A DNA stretch of 64,000 bases, from assembly GCA_032718475.1 (NCBI GenBank), contig JAUCBJ010000073.1, forward strand, positions 1 through 64,000, written 5' to 3'. Positions 23,901 to 33,567 of the stretch are shown piece by piece (within the stretch, counting starts at the first letter, position 1; each line of letters opens with the position of its first letter). The translations under genes were made by a program, and so were the position numbers. Below the pieces are notes generated by a model. The model did not search any database. It saw only the letters and a list, made by a program, of their open reading frames with translations, and was not told where the DNA came from. The stretch is from Nemertoderma westbladi. Its lineage: Eukaryota > Xenacoelomorpha > Nemertodermatida > Nemertodermatidae.

Positions 23901-26900
23901 TTGCAGCACACCGAACTAACTCAAACTGTTACCGTTTTATATTTGCAGCACACCGAACTAACTCAAACTGTTACTGTTTTATATTTGCAGCACACCGAAC
24001 TAACTCAAACTGTTACCGTTTATATTTGCAGCACACCGAACTAACTCAAACTGTTACTGTTTTATATTTGCAGCATATCGAACTAACTCAAACTCTTACC
24101 GTTTTATATTAGCAGCACACCGAACTAACTCAAACTGTTACCGTTTTATATTTGCAGCACACCGAACTAACTCAAACTGTTACCGTTTTATATTAGCCGC
24201 ACACCGAACTAACTCAAACTGTTACCGTTTTATATTTGCAGCACACCGAACTAACTCAAACTGTTACCGTTTTGTATTTGCAGTACACCGAACTAACTCA
24301 AACTGTTACCGTTTTATATTTGCAGCACACCGAACTAACTCAAACTGTTACCGTTTTATATTTGCAGCACACCGAACTAACTCAAACTGTTACCGTTTTA
24401 TATTTGCAGCACACCGAACTAACTCAAATTGTTACCGTTTTATATTTGCAGCACACCGAACTAACTCAAACTATTACTGTTTTATATTAGCAGCATATCG
24501 AACTAACTGAAACTCTTACCGTTTTATATTAGCAGCACACCGAACTAACTCAAACTGTTACCGTTTTATATTTGCAGCACACCGAACTAACTAAAACTGT
24601 TACCGTTTTATATTAGCCGCACACCAAACTAACTCAAACTCTTACCGTTTTATATTTGCAGCACACCGAACTAACTCAAACTGTTCCGTTTTATATTAGC
24701 AGCACACCGAACTAACTCAAACTCTTACCGTTTTATATTAGCAGCACACCGAACTAACTCAAACTCTTAGCGTTTTATATTTGCAGCACACCGAACTAAA
24801 TCAAATTCTTACCGTTTTATATTAGCACCACACCGAACTAACTCAAACTGTTACCGTTTTATATTTGCAGCACTCCGAACTAACTCAAACTGTTACCGTT
24901 TTATATTTGCAGCACACCGAACTAACTCAAACTGTTACCGTTTTATATTTGCAGCACACCGAACTAACTCAAAATCTTACCGTTTTATATTAGCAGCACA
25001 CCGAACTAACTCAAACTCTTACCGTTTTATATTTGCAGCACACCGAACTAACTCAATCTGTTACCGTTTTATATTTGCAGCACAGCGAACTAACTATAAC
25101 TGTTACCGTTTTATATTTGCAGCACACCGAACTAACTCAAACTGTTACCGTTTTATATTTGCAGCACACCGAACTAACTCAAACTGTTACCGTTTTATAT
25201 TTGCAGCACACCGAACTAACTCAAACTGTTACCGTTTTATTTTTGCAGCACACCGAACTAACTCAAGCTGTTACCGTTTTATATTTGCAGCACACCGAAC
25301 TAACTCAAACTGTTACCGTTTTATATTTGCAGCACACCGAACTAACTCAAACTGTTACCGTTTTATATTTGCAGCACACCGAACTAACTCAAACTGTTAC
25401 CGTTTTATATTTGCAGCACACCGAACTAACTCAAACTGTTACCGTTTTATATTTGCAGCACACCGAACTAACTCAAACTGTTACCGTTTTATTTTTGCAG
25501 CACACCGAACTAACTCAAGCTGTTACCGTTTTATATTTGCAGCACATCGAACTAACTCAAACTGTTACCGTTTTATATTTGCAGCACACCAAACTAACTC
25601 AAACTGTTACCGTTTTATATTTGCAACACATCGAACTAACTCAAACTGTTACCGTTTTATATTTGCAGCACACCAAACTAACTCAAACTATTACCGTTTT
25701 ATATTTGCAGCACATCGTACTAACTCAAACTGTTACCGTTTTATATTTGCAGCACACCGAACTAACTTAAACTGTTACCGTTTTATATTTGCAGCACACC
25801 GAACTAACTCAAACTGTTACCGTTTTATATTAGCAGCACACCGAACTAACTCAAACTGTTACCGTTTTATATTAGCAGCACACCGAACTAACTCAAACTG
25901 TTACCGTTTTATATTTGCAGCACACCGAACTAACTCAAACTGTTACCGTTTCATATTTGCAGCACACCGAACTAACTCAACTCTTACCGTTTTATATTTG
26001 CAGCACACAGAACTAACTCAAACTCTTACCGTTTTATATTTGCAGCACACCGAACTAACTCAAACTGTTACCGTTTTATATTTGCAGCACACCGAACTAA
26101 CTCAAAAACTCTTACCGTTATATATTTGCAACATACCGAACTAACTCAAACTGTTACCGTTTTATATTTGCAGCACACCGAACTAACTCAAACTCTTACC
26201 GTTTTATATTTACAGCACACCGAACTAACTCAAACTGTTACCGTTTTATATTTGCAGCACACCGAACTAACTCAATATGTTACCGTTTTATATTTGCAGC
26301 ACAGCTAACTAACTATAACTGTTACCGTTTTATATTTGCAGCACACCGAACTAACTCAAACTGTTACCGTTTTATATTTGCAGTACTCCGAACTAACTCA
26401 AACTTTTACCGTTTTATATTTGCAGCACACCGAACTAACTCAAACTGTTACCGTTTTATATTTGCAGCACACCGAACTAACTCAAACTGTTACCGTTTTG
26501 TATTTGCAGTACACCGAACTAACTCAAACTGTTACCGTTTTATATTTGCAGCACACCGAACTAACTCAAACTGTTACCGTTTTATATTTGCAGCACACCG
26601 AACTAACTCAAACTGTTACCGTTTTATATTTGCAGCACACCGAACTAACTCAAACTGTTACCGTTTTATATTTGCAGCACACCGAACTAACTCAAACTGT
26701 TACCGTTTTATTTTTGCAGCACACCGAACTAACTCAAGCTGTTAACGTTTTATATTTGCAGCACACCGAACTAACTCAAACTGTTACCGTTTTATATTTG
26801 CAGCACACCGAACTAACTCAAACTGTTACCGTTTTGTATTTGCAGTACACCGAACTAACTCAAACTGTTGCCGTTTTATATTTGCAGCACACCGAACTAA

Positions 26901-29900
26901 CTCAAACTGTTACCGTTTTATATTTGCAGCACACCGAACTAACTCAAACTGTTACCGTTTTATATTTGCAGCACACCGAACTAACTCAAATTGTTACCGT
27001 TTTATATTTGCAGCACACCGAACTAACTCAAACTGTTACTGTTTTATATTAGCAGCATATCGAACTAACTGAAACTCTTACCGTTTTATATTAGCAGCAC
27101 ACCGAACTAACTCAAACTGTTACCGTTTTATAATTGCAGCACACCGAACTAACTAAAACTGTTACCGTTTTATATTAGCCGCACACCGAACTAACTCAAA
27201 CTGTTACCGTTTTATATTTGCAGCACACCGAACTAACTCAAACTGTTACCGTTTTATATTTGCAGCACACCGAACTAACTCAAACTGTTACCGTTTTATT
27301 TTTGCAGCACACCGAACTAACTCAAGCTGTTACCGTTTTATATTTGCAGCACATCGAACTAACTCAAACTGTTACCGTTTTATATTTGCAGCACACCAAA
27401 CTAACTCAAACTGTTACCGTTTTATATTTGCAACACATCGAACTAACTCAAACTGTTACCGTTTTATATTTGCAGCACACCAAACTAACTCAAACTATTA
27501 CCGTTTTATATTTGCAGCACATCGTACTAACTCAAACTGTTACCGTTTTATATTTGCAGCACACCGAACTAACTTAAACTGTTACCGTTTTATATTTGCA
27601 GCACACCGAACTAACTCAAACTGTTACCGTTTTATATTAGCAGCACACCGAACTAACTCAAACTGTTACCGTTTTATATTAGCAGCACACCGAACTAACT
27701 CAAACTGTTACCGTTTTATATTTGCAGCACACCGAACTAACTCAAACTGTTACCGTTTCATATTTGCAGCACACCGAACTAACTCAACTCTTACCGTTTT
27801 ATATTTGCAGCACACAGAACTAACTCAAACTCTTACCGTTTTATATTTGCAGCACACCGAACTAACTCAAACTGTTACCGTTTTATATTTGCAGCACACC
27901 GAACTAACTCAAAAACTCTTACCGTTATATATTTGCAACATACCGAACTAACTCAAACTGTTACCGTTTTATATTTGCAGCACACCGAACTAACTCAAAC
28001 TCTTACCGTTTTATATTTACAGCACACCGAACTAACTCAAACTGTTACCGTTTTATATTTGCAGCACACCGAACTAACTCAAATTGTTACCGTTTTATAT
28101 TTGCAGCACACCGAACTAACTCAAACTGTTACTGTTTTATATTAGCAGCATATCGAACTAACTGAAACTCTTACCGTTTTATATTAGCAGCACACCGAAC
28201 TAACTCAAACTGTTACCGTTTTATATTTGCAGCACACCGAACTAACTAAAACTGTTACCGTTTTATATTAGACGCACACCGAACTAACTCAAACTCTTAC
28301 CGTTTTATATTTGCAGCACACCGAACTAACTCAAACTGTTCCGTTTTATATTAGCAGCACACCGAACTAACTCAAACTCTTACCGTTTTATATTAGCAGC
28401 ACACCGAACTAACTCAAACTCTTAGCGTTTTATATTTGCAGCACACCGAACTAACTCAAACTCTTACCGTTTTATATTAGCACCACACCGAACTAACTCA
28501 AACTCTTATCGTTATATATTTTCAGCACACCGATCTAACTCAAACTCTTACCGTTTTATATTTGCAGCACACCGAATTACTCAAACTGTTACTGTTTTAT
28601 ATTTGCAACACACCGAACTAACTCAAACTGTTACCGTTTTATATTTGCAGCACTCCGAACTAACTCAAACTGTTACCGTTTTATATTTGCAGCACACCGA
28701 ACTAACTCAAACTGTTACCGTTTTATATTTGCAGCACACCGAACTAACTCAAAATCTTACCGTTTTATATTAGCAGCACACCGAACTAACTCAAACTCTT
28801 ACCGTTTTATATTTGCAGCACACCGAACTAACTCAATCTGTTACCGTTTTATATTTGCAGCACAGCGAACTAACTATAACTGTTACCGTTTTATATTTGC
28901 AGCACACCGAACTAACTCAAACTGTTACCGTTTTATATTTGCAGCACACCGAACTAACTCAAACTGTTACCGTTTTATATTTGCAGCACACCGAACTAAC
29001 TCAAACTGTTACCGTTTTATTTTTGCAGCACACCGAACTAACTCAAGCTGTTACCGTTTTATATTTGCAGCACACCGAACTAACTCAAACTGTTACCGTT
29101 TTATATTTGCAGCACACCGAACTAACTCAAACTGTTACCGTTTTATATTTGCAGCACACCGAACTAACTCAAACTGTTACCGTTTTATATTTGCAGCACA
29201 CCGAACTAACTCAAACTGTTACCGTTTTATATTTGCAGCACACCGAACTAACTCAAACTGTTACCGTTTTATTTTTGCAGCACACCGAACTAACTCAAGC
29301 TGTTACCGTTTTATATTTGCAGCACATCGAACTAACTCAAACTGTTACCGTTTTATATTTGCAGCACACCAAACTAACTCAAACTGTTACCGTTTTATAT
29401 TTCGTGACCATAGAGCCAGAACAACACATACCACAATTTTTCAAAAAAAAAATTTTTCACCAAAATTACTCAAGATGGCGTTCTACATCTTATGTTAAAA
29501 TCCTAGACTTGTATGTCAGTTCGTTTAGGAGATATGGAAAACCAGAACAACCCACACAACATAGAAGTTGAAAACTGTTAGACGTAAAACAACACATACC
29601 ACACTTTCCCTATCATACTTTGCCAGGAAAAACACCATTCAATAGTCGAGGAATGACGTGAGTTCTTATGTTTCTGTGATAAAATCCTAGAGGTAAAACA
29701 ACACACACAGATTAGAGTTAATGTTAAATTTCAGTTTGTGTTGTTTTGCCTCTTTGGAAAATAACGAAAAAAACAGTTTTTTTCATTAACAAAATTTATT
29801 CTGAATGCTAGCCACTATTATAAAATGTGTCATTGTATCTTCCCAGACCTCTGTCGAAAAAATTAGGAGACGGGATCCATATAGAGGGAAATGAGAAGGT

Positions 29901-32663
29901 TTTTTGCATTTTTCTCGAAACCACATTTTTTGGTGAGTGTTGTTCTGGCTCTTTGGTCACGATTTGCAACACATCGAACTAACTCAAACTGTTACCGTTT
30001 TATATTTGCAGCACACCAAACTAACTCAAACTATTACCGTTTTATATTTGCAGCACATCGTACTAACTCAAACTGTTACCGTTTTATATTTGCAGCACAC
30101 CGAACTAACTTAAACTGTTACCGTTTTATATTTGCAGCACACCGAACTAACTCAAACTGTTACCGTTTTATATTAGCAGCACACCGAACTAACTCAAACT
30201 GTTACCGTTTTATATTAGCAGCACACCGAACTAACTCAAACTGTTACCGTTTTATATTTGCAGCACACCGAACTAACTCAAACTGTTACCGTTTCATATT
30301 TGCAGCACACCGAACTAACTCAACTCTTACCGTTTTATATTTGCAGCACACAGAACTAACTCAAACTCTTACCGTTTTATATTTGCAGCACACCGAACTA
30401 ACTCAAACTGTTACCGTTTTATATTTGCAGCACACCGAACTAACTCAAAAACTCTTACCGTTATATATTTGCAACATACCGAACTAACTCAAACTGTTAC
30501 CGTTTTATATTTGCAGCACACCGAACTAACTCAAACTCTTACCGTTTTATATTTACAGCACACCGAACTAACTCAAACTGTTACCGTTTTATATTTGCAG
30601 CACACCGAACTAACTCAATATGTTACCGTTTTATATTTGCAGCACAGCTAACTAACTATAACTGTTACCGTTTTATATTTGCAGCACACCGAACTAACTC
30701 AAACTGTTACCGTTTTATATTTGCAGTACTCCGAACTAACTCAAACTTTTACCGTTTTATATTTGCAGCACACCAAACTAACTCAAACTGTTACCGTTTT
30801 ATTTTTGCAGCACACCGAACTAACTCAAACTGTTACCGTTTTATATTTGCAGCACACCGAACTAACTCAAACTGTTACCGTTTTATATTTGCAGCACACC
30901 GAACTAACTCAAACTGTTACCGTTTTATATTTGCAGCACACCGACCGAACTAACTCAAACTGTTACCGTTTTATATTTGCAGCACACCGAACTAACTCAA
31001 ACTGTTACCGTTTTATATTTGCAGCACACCGAACTAACTCAAACTGTTACTGTTTTATATTTGCAACATATCGAACTAACTCAAACTCTTACCGTTTTAT
31101 ATTAGCAGCACACCGAACTAACTCAAACTGTTACCGTTTTATATTTGCAGCACACCGAACTAACTCAAACTGTTACCGTTTTATATTTGCAGCACACCGA
31201 ACTAACTCAAACTGTTACTGTTTTATATTTGCAGCACACCGAACTAACTCAAACTGTTACCGTTTATATTTGCAGCACACCGAACTAACTCAAACTGTTA
31301 CTGTTTTATATTTGCAGCATATCGAACTAACTCAAACTCTTACCGTTTTATATTAGCAGCACACCGAACTAACTCAAACTGTTACCGTTTTATATTTGCA
31401 GCACACCGAACTAACTCAAACTGTTACCGTTTTATATTAGCCGCACACCGAACTAACTCAAACTCTTACCGTTTTATATTTGCAGCACACCGAACTAACT
31501 CAAACTGTTACCGTTTTATATTAGCAGCACACCGAACTAACTCAAACTGTTACCGTTTTATATTAGCAGCACACCGAACTAACTCAAACTGTTACCGTTT
31601 TATATTGGCAGCACACCGAACTAACTCAAACTGTTACCGTTTTATATTTGCAGCACACCGAACTAACTCAAACTGTTACCGTTTTATATTTGCAGCACAC
31701 CGAACTAACTCAAACTGTTACCGTTTTATATTTGCAGCACACCGCACTAACTCAAACCGTTACCGTTTTATTTTTGCAGCACACCGAACTGCTCAAACTC
31801 TTACCATTCTATATTTGCAGCACACCTAACTAACTGAAACTATTACCGTTTTATATTTGAAACACACCGAACTAACTCAAACACTTACCGTTTTATAATT
31901 GCAGCACACCGAACTAACTCAAACTGTTACCGTTTTATATTTGCAACACACCGAACTAACTCAAACTCTTACCGTTTTATATTTACAGCACACCGAACTA
32001 ACTCAAACTCTTACCGTTTTATATTTACAGCACACCGAACTAACTCAAACTCTTACCGTTTTATATTTACAGCACACCGAACTAACTCAAACTCTTACCG
32101 TTTTATATTTACAGCATACCGAACTAACTCAAACTGTTACCGTTTTATATTTGCAGCACATCGAACTAACTCAAACTGTTACCATTTTATATTTGCAGCA
32201 CAACGAACTAACTGAAACTGTTACCGTTTTATATTTGCAGCACACCGAACTAACTCAAACTCTTACCGTTTTATATTTGCAGCACACAAGAATAACTCAA
32301 ACTGTTACCGTTTTATATTTGCAGCACACCGAACTAACTCAAACTCTTACCGTTTTATATTTGCAGCACACAAGAATAACTCAAACCGTTACCGTTCTAT
32401 TTTTACAGCACACCGAACTTACTCAAACTCTTACCGTTTTATATTTGCAGCACACAAGAATAACTCAAACTGTTACCGTTTTATATTTGCAGCACACCGA
32501 ACTAACTCAAACTCTTACCGTTTTATATTTGCAGCACACAAGAATAACTCAAACCGTTACCGTTCTATTTTTACAGCACACCAACCGCAGTTTCCCCCAG
32601 ACTGTTACCGGCGCCTACCTTAGTGGAATACAAGAAGCTTCTCGAGTCGTTGTGAATACCTGA
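8737..32663 (+). CDS. KDM1B: LSD2/KDM1B-type flavin-dependent histone demethylase, 3' five exons (5' partial)
   Basis: Joined exons 8737-8964, 15996-16295, 16508-16714, 17289-17804 and 32577-32663 encode 445 residues ending at TGA. Every intron is GT-AG and phase 0. The product is the C-terminal amine-oxidase domain: Rossmann FAD motif [19 protein letters not shown] with GRC, substrate half with [24 protein letters not shown], the flavin-proximal lysine in TEKVILRF (codon 17403-17405), and the C-terminal [21 protein letters not shown]. There is no LSD1-like tower insertion and spacing fits LSD2, which demethylates mono/dimethyl H3K4 in the nucleus using FAD. N-terminal zinc-finger and SWIRM exons are not visible and should lie upstream. 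The oddity is the last intron, filled by tandem 3' splice-site-like units. Family assignment is strong; LSD2 over LSD1 rests on the absent tower. Confidence 0.92.
9270..9516. mobile_element. 247-bp MITE nested in the larger transposon
   Basis: The ends CCGTGGCTGATTCAGGCCAA and TTGGCCTGAATCAGCCACGG are perfect inverted repeats, continuing on the inner side with diverged TTTGATTATC and GGTATTCAAA. TA flanks each side (9268-9269, 9517-9518). The interior is AT-rich with three internal ACTAATGTA words and has no coding capacity. Confidence 0.88.
10950..11130 (-). pseudogene. Fragment resembling an integrase-like (rve-fold) transposase
   Basis: On the minus strand the stretch reads [19 protein letters not shown] and, further on, [11 protein letters not shown]. 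This resembles the catalytic segment (RxDxGTEN ... YGxSxxNQ) of the integrase-core transposases common in invertebrate genomes. The Glu usually seen after GT is Gln here, and the sequence ends in low-complexity AT-rich DNA. It lies inside the 9056-11911 transposon and may be its former transposase or a separate insertion. Confidence 0.4.
11216..11397 (+). repeat. (GGGAT)n pentanucleotide array, G-quadruplex-prone
   Basis: About 35 copies of GGGAT with one interruption (GGGTGGATGGG near 11325). Runs of three G separated by AT on the + strand (the KDM1B sense strand) fit the G3N2 quadruplex pattern many times over. The frames across it are repeat artefacts. Confidence 0.95.
11978..12060 (+). 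other. tRNA-derived sequence (class II-like), probably a SINE head
   Basis: A B-box-like GGTTCGAACCC lies at 12034-12044. Upstream CCTCGTG can pair with downstream AGTGAGG as an acceptor-like stem, ACGACG...CGTCGT as a central stem, and ATGGG with CCCGT around TTCGAA. The long variable segment would be class II-like. I do not call a functional tRNA because the A-box is poor and no clean anticodon can be assigned. Confidence 0.35.
12061..12464. other. AT-rich intronic sequence, nothing recognised
   Basis: Short minus-strand open frames only, no domains. Runs of AATTATTAATTA-type low complexity. Confidence 0.4.
12465..12720 (+). mobile_element. tRNA-derived SINE-like unit with a poly(C) tract
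   Basis: The head has an A-box-like TAGCTGAATGG (12476-12486) and a B-box-like GGTCACCAGTTCGACACC (12514-12531), spaced as in a tRNA. It is followed by 24 C residues (12535-12558) and an unrelated body containing TGACTCAGCGGGTTGGCGGA, up to the 3' end of the neighbouring LINE. No second copy in this window proves the boundaries. Confidence 0.45.
13223..14106 (-). pseudogene. LINE reverse transcriptase segment
   Basis: About 290 codons carry the RT core: [24 protein letters not shown], the [10 protein letters not shown] turn and the catalytic FADDIALL, then the thumb ([16 protein letters not shown]). The frame breaks after RKRRLGG near 13225. Upstream it is interrupted by the inserted LINE fragment at 14107-14378. 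Confidence 0.9.
14117..14368 (+). mobile_element. 252-bp 5'-truncated LINE of a second family inserted in the LINE
   Basis: It encodes the extreme C-terminus of a different LINE ([16 protein letters not shown] ... DRDLWRCNF) and ends in CCTAGTAG. A 10-bp target duplication TGCAAACATT flanks it exactly (14107-14116, 14369-14378), and one copy of that 10-mer is what the host LINE frame needs. Nearly the same sequence occurs at 53201-53465, confirming a repeat family. It sits in opposite orientation to the host LINE. Confidence 0.92.
14379..15557 (-). pseudogene. LINE endonuclease and linker segment
   Basis: Open for about 390 codons from 15557: the endonuclease core [19 protein letters not shown] and [12 protein letters not shown], then a charged linker and the RT start ([15 protein letters not shown]). 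The N-terminal endonuclease (15877-15540) continues in another frame, so the ORF is frameshifted. The 3' part runs into the inserted LINE fragment. Confidence 0.88.
15996..16295 (+). CDS. KDM1B: KDM1B exon, substrate-domain portion
   Basis: 100 codons, phase 0: acceptor TTATTTAG, donor ACG/GTGAGT. Encodes [20 protein letters not shown] and [20 protein letters not shown]. These match the helical part of the LSD2 amine-oxidase domain where LSD1 instead has its long tower; no tower sequence is present. Confidence 0.93.
16296..16507 (+). other. Short KDM1B intron with an 11-bp repeat
   Basis: A 212-bp phase-0 intron, acceptor TTGTATCAG. At 16358-16428 an 11-bp unit GTTCTAGAATA/GTTCTAGAGTA alternates about six times; TTCTAGAA is palindromic. 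Confidence 0.9.
16508..16714 (+). CDS. KDM1B: KDM1B exon, central amine-oxidase portion
   Basis: 69 codons, phase 0: acceptor TATCAG, donor AAA/GTGAGT. Encodes [13 protein letters not shown], then [20 protein letters not shown] and the strand-turn-strand around [15 protein letters not shown], the usual FAD-contact region preceding the VPLSVL strand. Confidence 0.93.
16715..17288 (+). other. KDM1B intron, no embedded element seen
   Basis: 574 bp, AT-rich, donor GTGAGT, acceptor TTTTATTCTCAG. I find no repeats or open frames worth noting. Confidence 0.85.
17289..17804 (+). CDS. KDM1B: KDM1B exon with the flavin-proximal lysine
   Basis: 172 codons, phase 0: acceptor CTCAG, donor GAG/GTAAGT at 17805. 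Encodes [19 protein letters not shown], the flavin-proximal lysine in [10 protein letters not shown], the FYDNS strand, [37 protein letters not shown], and ends at GVLFFAGE. In the family FAGE is immediately followed by the sequence of the last exon, so the split falls at a conserved point. It is clearly more GC-rich than its surroundings. Confidence 0.95.
17959..18010. repeat. Hexanucleotide CCCGGT/CCCGAT tract
   Basis: About eight CCCGRT units near the 5' end of the last KDM1B intron. The opposite strand has GGG runs with 3-nt spacers, so it could form a quadruplex. Confidence 0.85.
29403..29962. mobile_element. 560-bp MITE inserted inside the 42-bp array
   Basis: The ends CGTGACCATAGAGCCAGAAC and GTTCTGGCTCTTTGGTCACG are inverted repeats (about 26 bp with one mismatch, extending to GTGTTGTTCTGG). 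ATTT is duplicated at both ends (29399-29402, 29963-29966). The uninterrupted array block near 20030 shows the empty site ...TATATTTGCAACACATC. The interior has several ACAACACA-type words and no open frame. Confidence 0.88.
31905..32576 (+). repeat. Sixteen exact, stop-free 42-bp units in frame with the last KDM1B exon
   Basis: 672 bp = 16 x 42. The frame opens right after a TAA at 31896-31898 and runs without a stop into the terminal exon at 32577. Units read [14 protein letters not shown] or [14 protein letters not shown]; the final eight alternate [14 protein letters not shown] with [11 protein letters not shown](Y/F)LQ, a 84-bp dimer repeated four times. Every unit ends in a CAG that could serve as a phase-0 acceptor. 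Whether any is used is unknown. Confidence 0.85.
32577..32663 (+). CDS. KDM1B: KDM1B terminal exon
   Basis: 28 codons plus [20 protein letters not shown] and a short tail ending VVVNT. This is the conserved C-terminal FAD-binding segment of LSD-family oxidases, and it joins in phase 0 to FAGE at 17804. The first bases CACACC and the CAGACTGTTACCG are the parts copied into the 42-bp repeat. Confidence 0.93.
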   Translation, partial: HTNRSFPQTVTGAYLSGIQEASRVVVNT

Positions 32664-32836
32664 CGTGCAACACAATCCAATCTATTATATCAATACACCG
32701 GACCCCAACATGGACCGGTACAGTGACTCAGGTGCAATCCTTCCTATTACTATGGTTACAATACCCTAACTACAAATATTTGGATCCATTGTTTAACTTT
32801 CATACATTATATTCTCTATATTTTACATAAATAGTA

Positions 32837-32842
32837 AATAAA
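32837..32842 (+). terminator. Polyadenylation signal of KDM1B
   Basis: AATAAA 174 nt after the stop codon, in an AT-rich 3' UTR; a plausible cleavage region follows. Confidence 0.6.
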
Positions 32843-33333
32843 AACTTGTAAGATTTATTACGTGTTGTTATTGTTTATCGTAGTAAGATTAATTACGTGT
32901 TGTTATTGTTTATCGTAGTATTAATTTTTAATTAATCACATTTTTCTGGAATTATTTCATTCAATATTGTAGTCCATACTCTCGCAATATTTTGTGTTTT
33001 ATAATTTCGTGTCTGTTTCGTTTAGCGCTACTTAAATACAATTGTTTAACGTATATAATTTCTTAAGTCTATTTGTTACGTGTTAGTTGGAGCAACTTCA
33101 AATTATATCTATATAAACTCCGACACAATGTCTTGATGTTGTACAATGTTGTATTTGAATCATTCAAGTAGTTTTCTTCTACTAATATTGGAACTATTTT
33201 ATAGAAATTATAAATAGTGTTTGTTATAATAATTTGAATACAATATTCCATCTAAAGTCTTATATTATATTAATCTATTCACCCCGATACTACTATACCG
33301 ATACTACCGATAATACTATAAAATATATTATAA
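32843..33333. other. Intergenic, short direct repeat
   Basis: AT-rich. TTACGTGTTGTTATTGTTTA with flanks TCGTAGTA occurs twice in tandem (about 32858-32920). No gene seen. Confidence 0.6.
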
Positions 33334-33567
33334 CGTGTCAACCGATTCGTACGTAGATTCTCAGCTTCCAAAAGATAAAACCTTATAATAACTAAAGCCT
33401 TAGATTATAAGACTATATAACGCACTTTATAAGACTATAACGGAAAAGAGTTTTAAATTAAATTTAAATGTAACTGATACAAAACTTTGGGAAAATTTAT
33501 AATAAATTATTTCCGGCGAGGTTTTATTATTGGAACCTGAGAATCTACGTACGAATTTGTCGACACG
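33334..33567. mobile_element. 234-bp MITE with ~50-bp inverted repeats
   Basis: The left arm 33334-33383 (CGTGTCAACCGATTCGTACG, TAGATTCTCAGCTTCCAA) matches the inverted right arm 33517-33567 (TTGGAACCTGAGAATCTACG, TACGAATTTGTCGACACG) with few mismatches. TAA/TTA flanks both sides. No coding capacity. Confidence 0.82.

Larger units (their letters stand above)
17805..32576 (+). other. Last KDM1B intron (14.8 kb), nearly all tandem repeat
   Basis: Phase-0 intron with donor GTAAGT after FAGE and acceptor TTCTATTTTTACAG before the 29-codon terminal exon. Only about 320 bp at its 5' end is not minisatellite. One MITE interrupts the array. The array's repeat boundary coincides with the acceptor. 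Confidence 0.9.
18127..32576 (+). repeat. 42-bp minisatellite of 3' splice-site-like modules, ~330 units
   Basis: The consensus unit reads CACACCGAACTAACT, CAAACTGTTACCG, TTTTATATTTGCAG. Within one unit CTAAC resembles a branch point, T-rich sequence follows, and CAG lies about 29 nt after the likely branch adenosine. The next unit begins with CACACC, as does the real last exon; CTGTTACCG is also shared with that exon. Common variants are TTAGCAG (adds a TAG stop), TTTTTGCAG, CTCTTACCG and occasional 1-3-bp indels. Larger blocks are duplicated: one marker unit recurs at 18277, 19493, 22180, 25081 and 28861. Units contain no GTRAG-like donor. The long 14-residue-periodic frames follow from 42 being a multiple of 3. 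Confidence 0.97.

Noticed and set aside
18229-31833. Many 60-250-codon frames reading [14 protein letters not shown] or [15 protein letters not shown] repeats as separate genes
   Set aside because: They are intron repeats of 42 bp (a multiple of 3) that are open by periodicity, start at non-ATG codons and end at variant TAG units or indels.
18127-32576. CRISPR-like array
   Set aside because: Units are directly tandem with no variable spacers, the genome is animal, and no cas genes are present.
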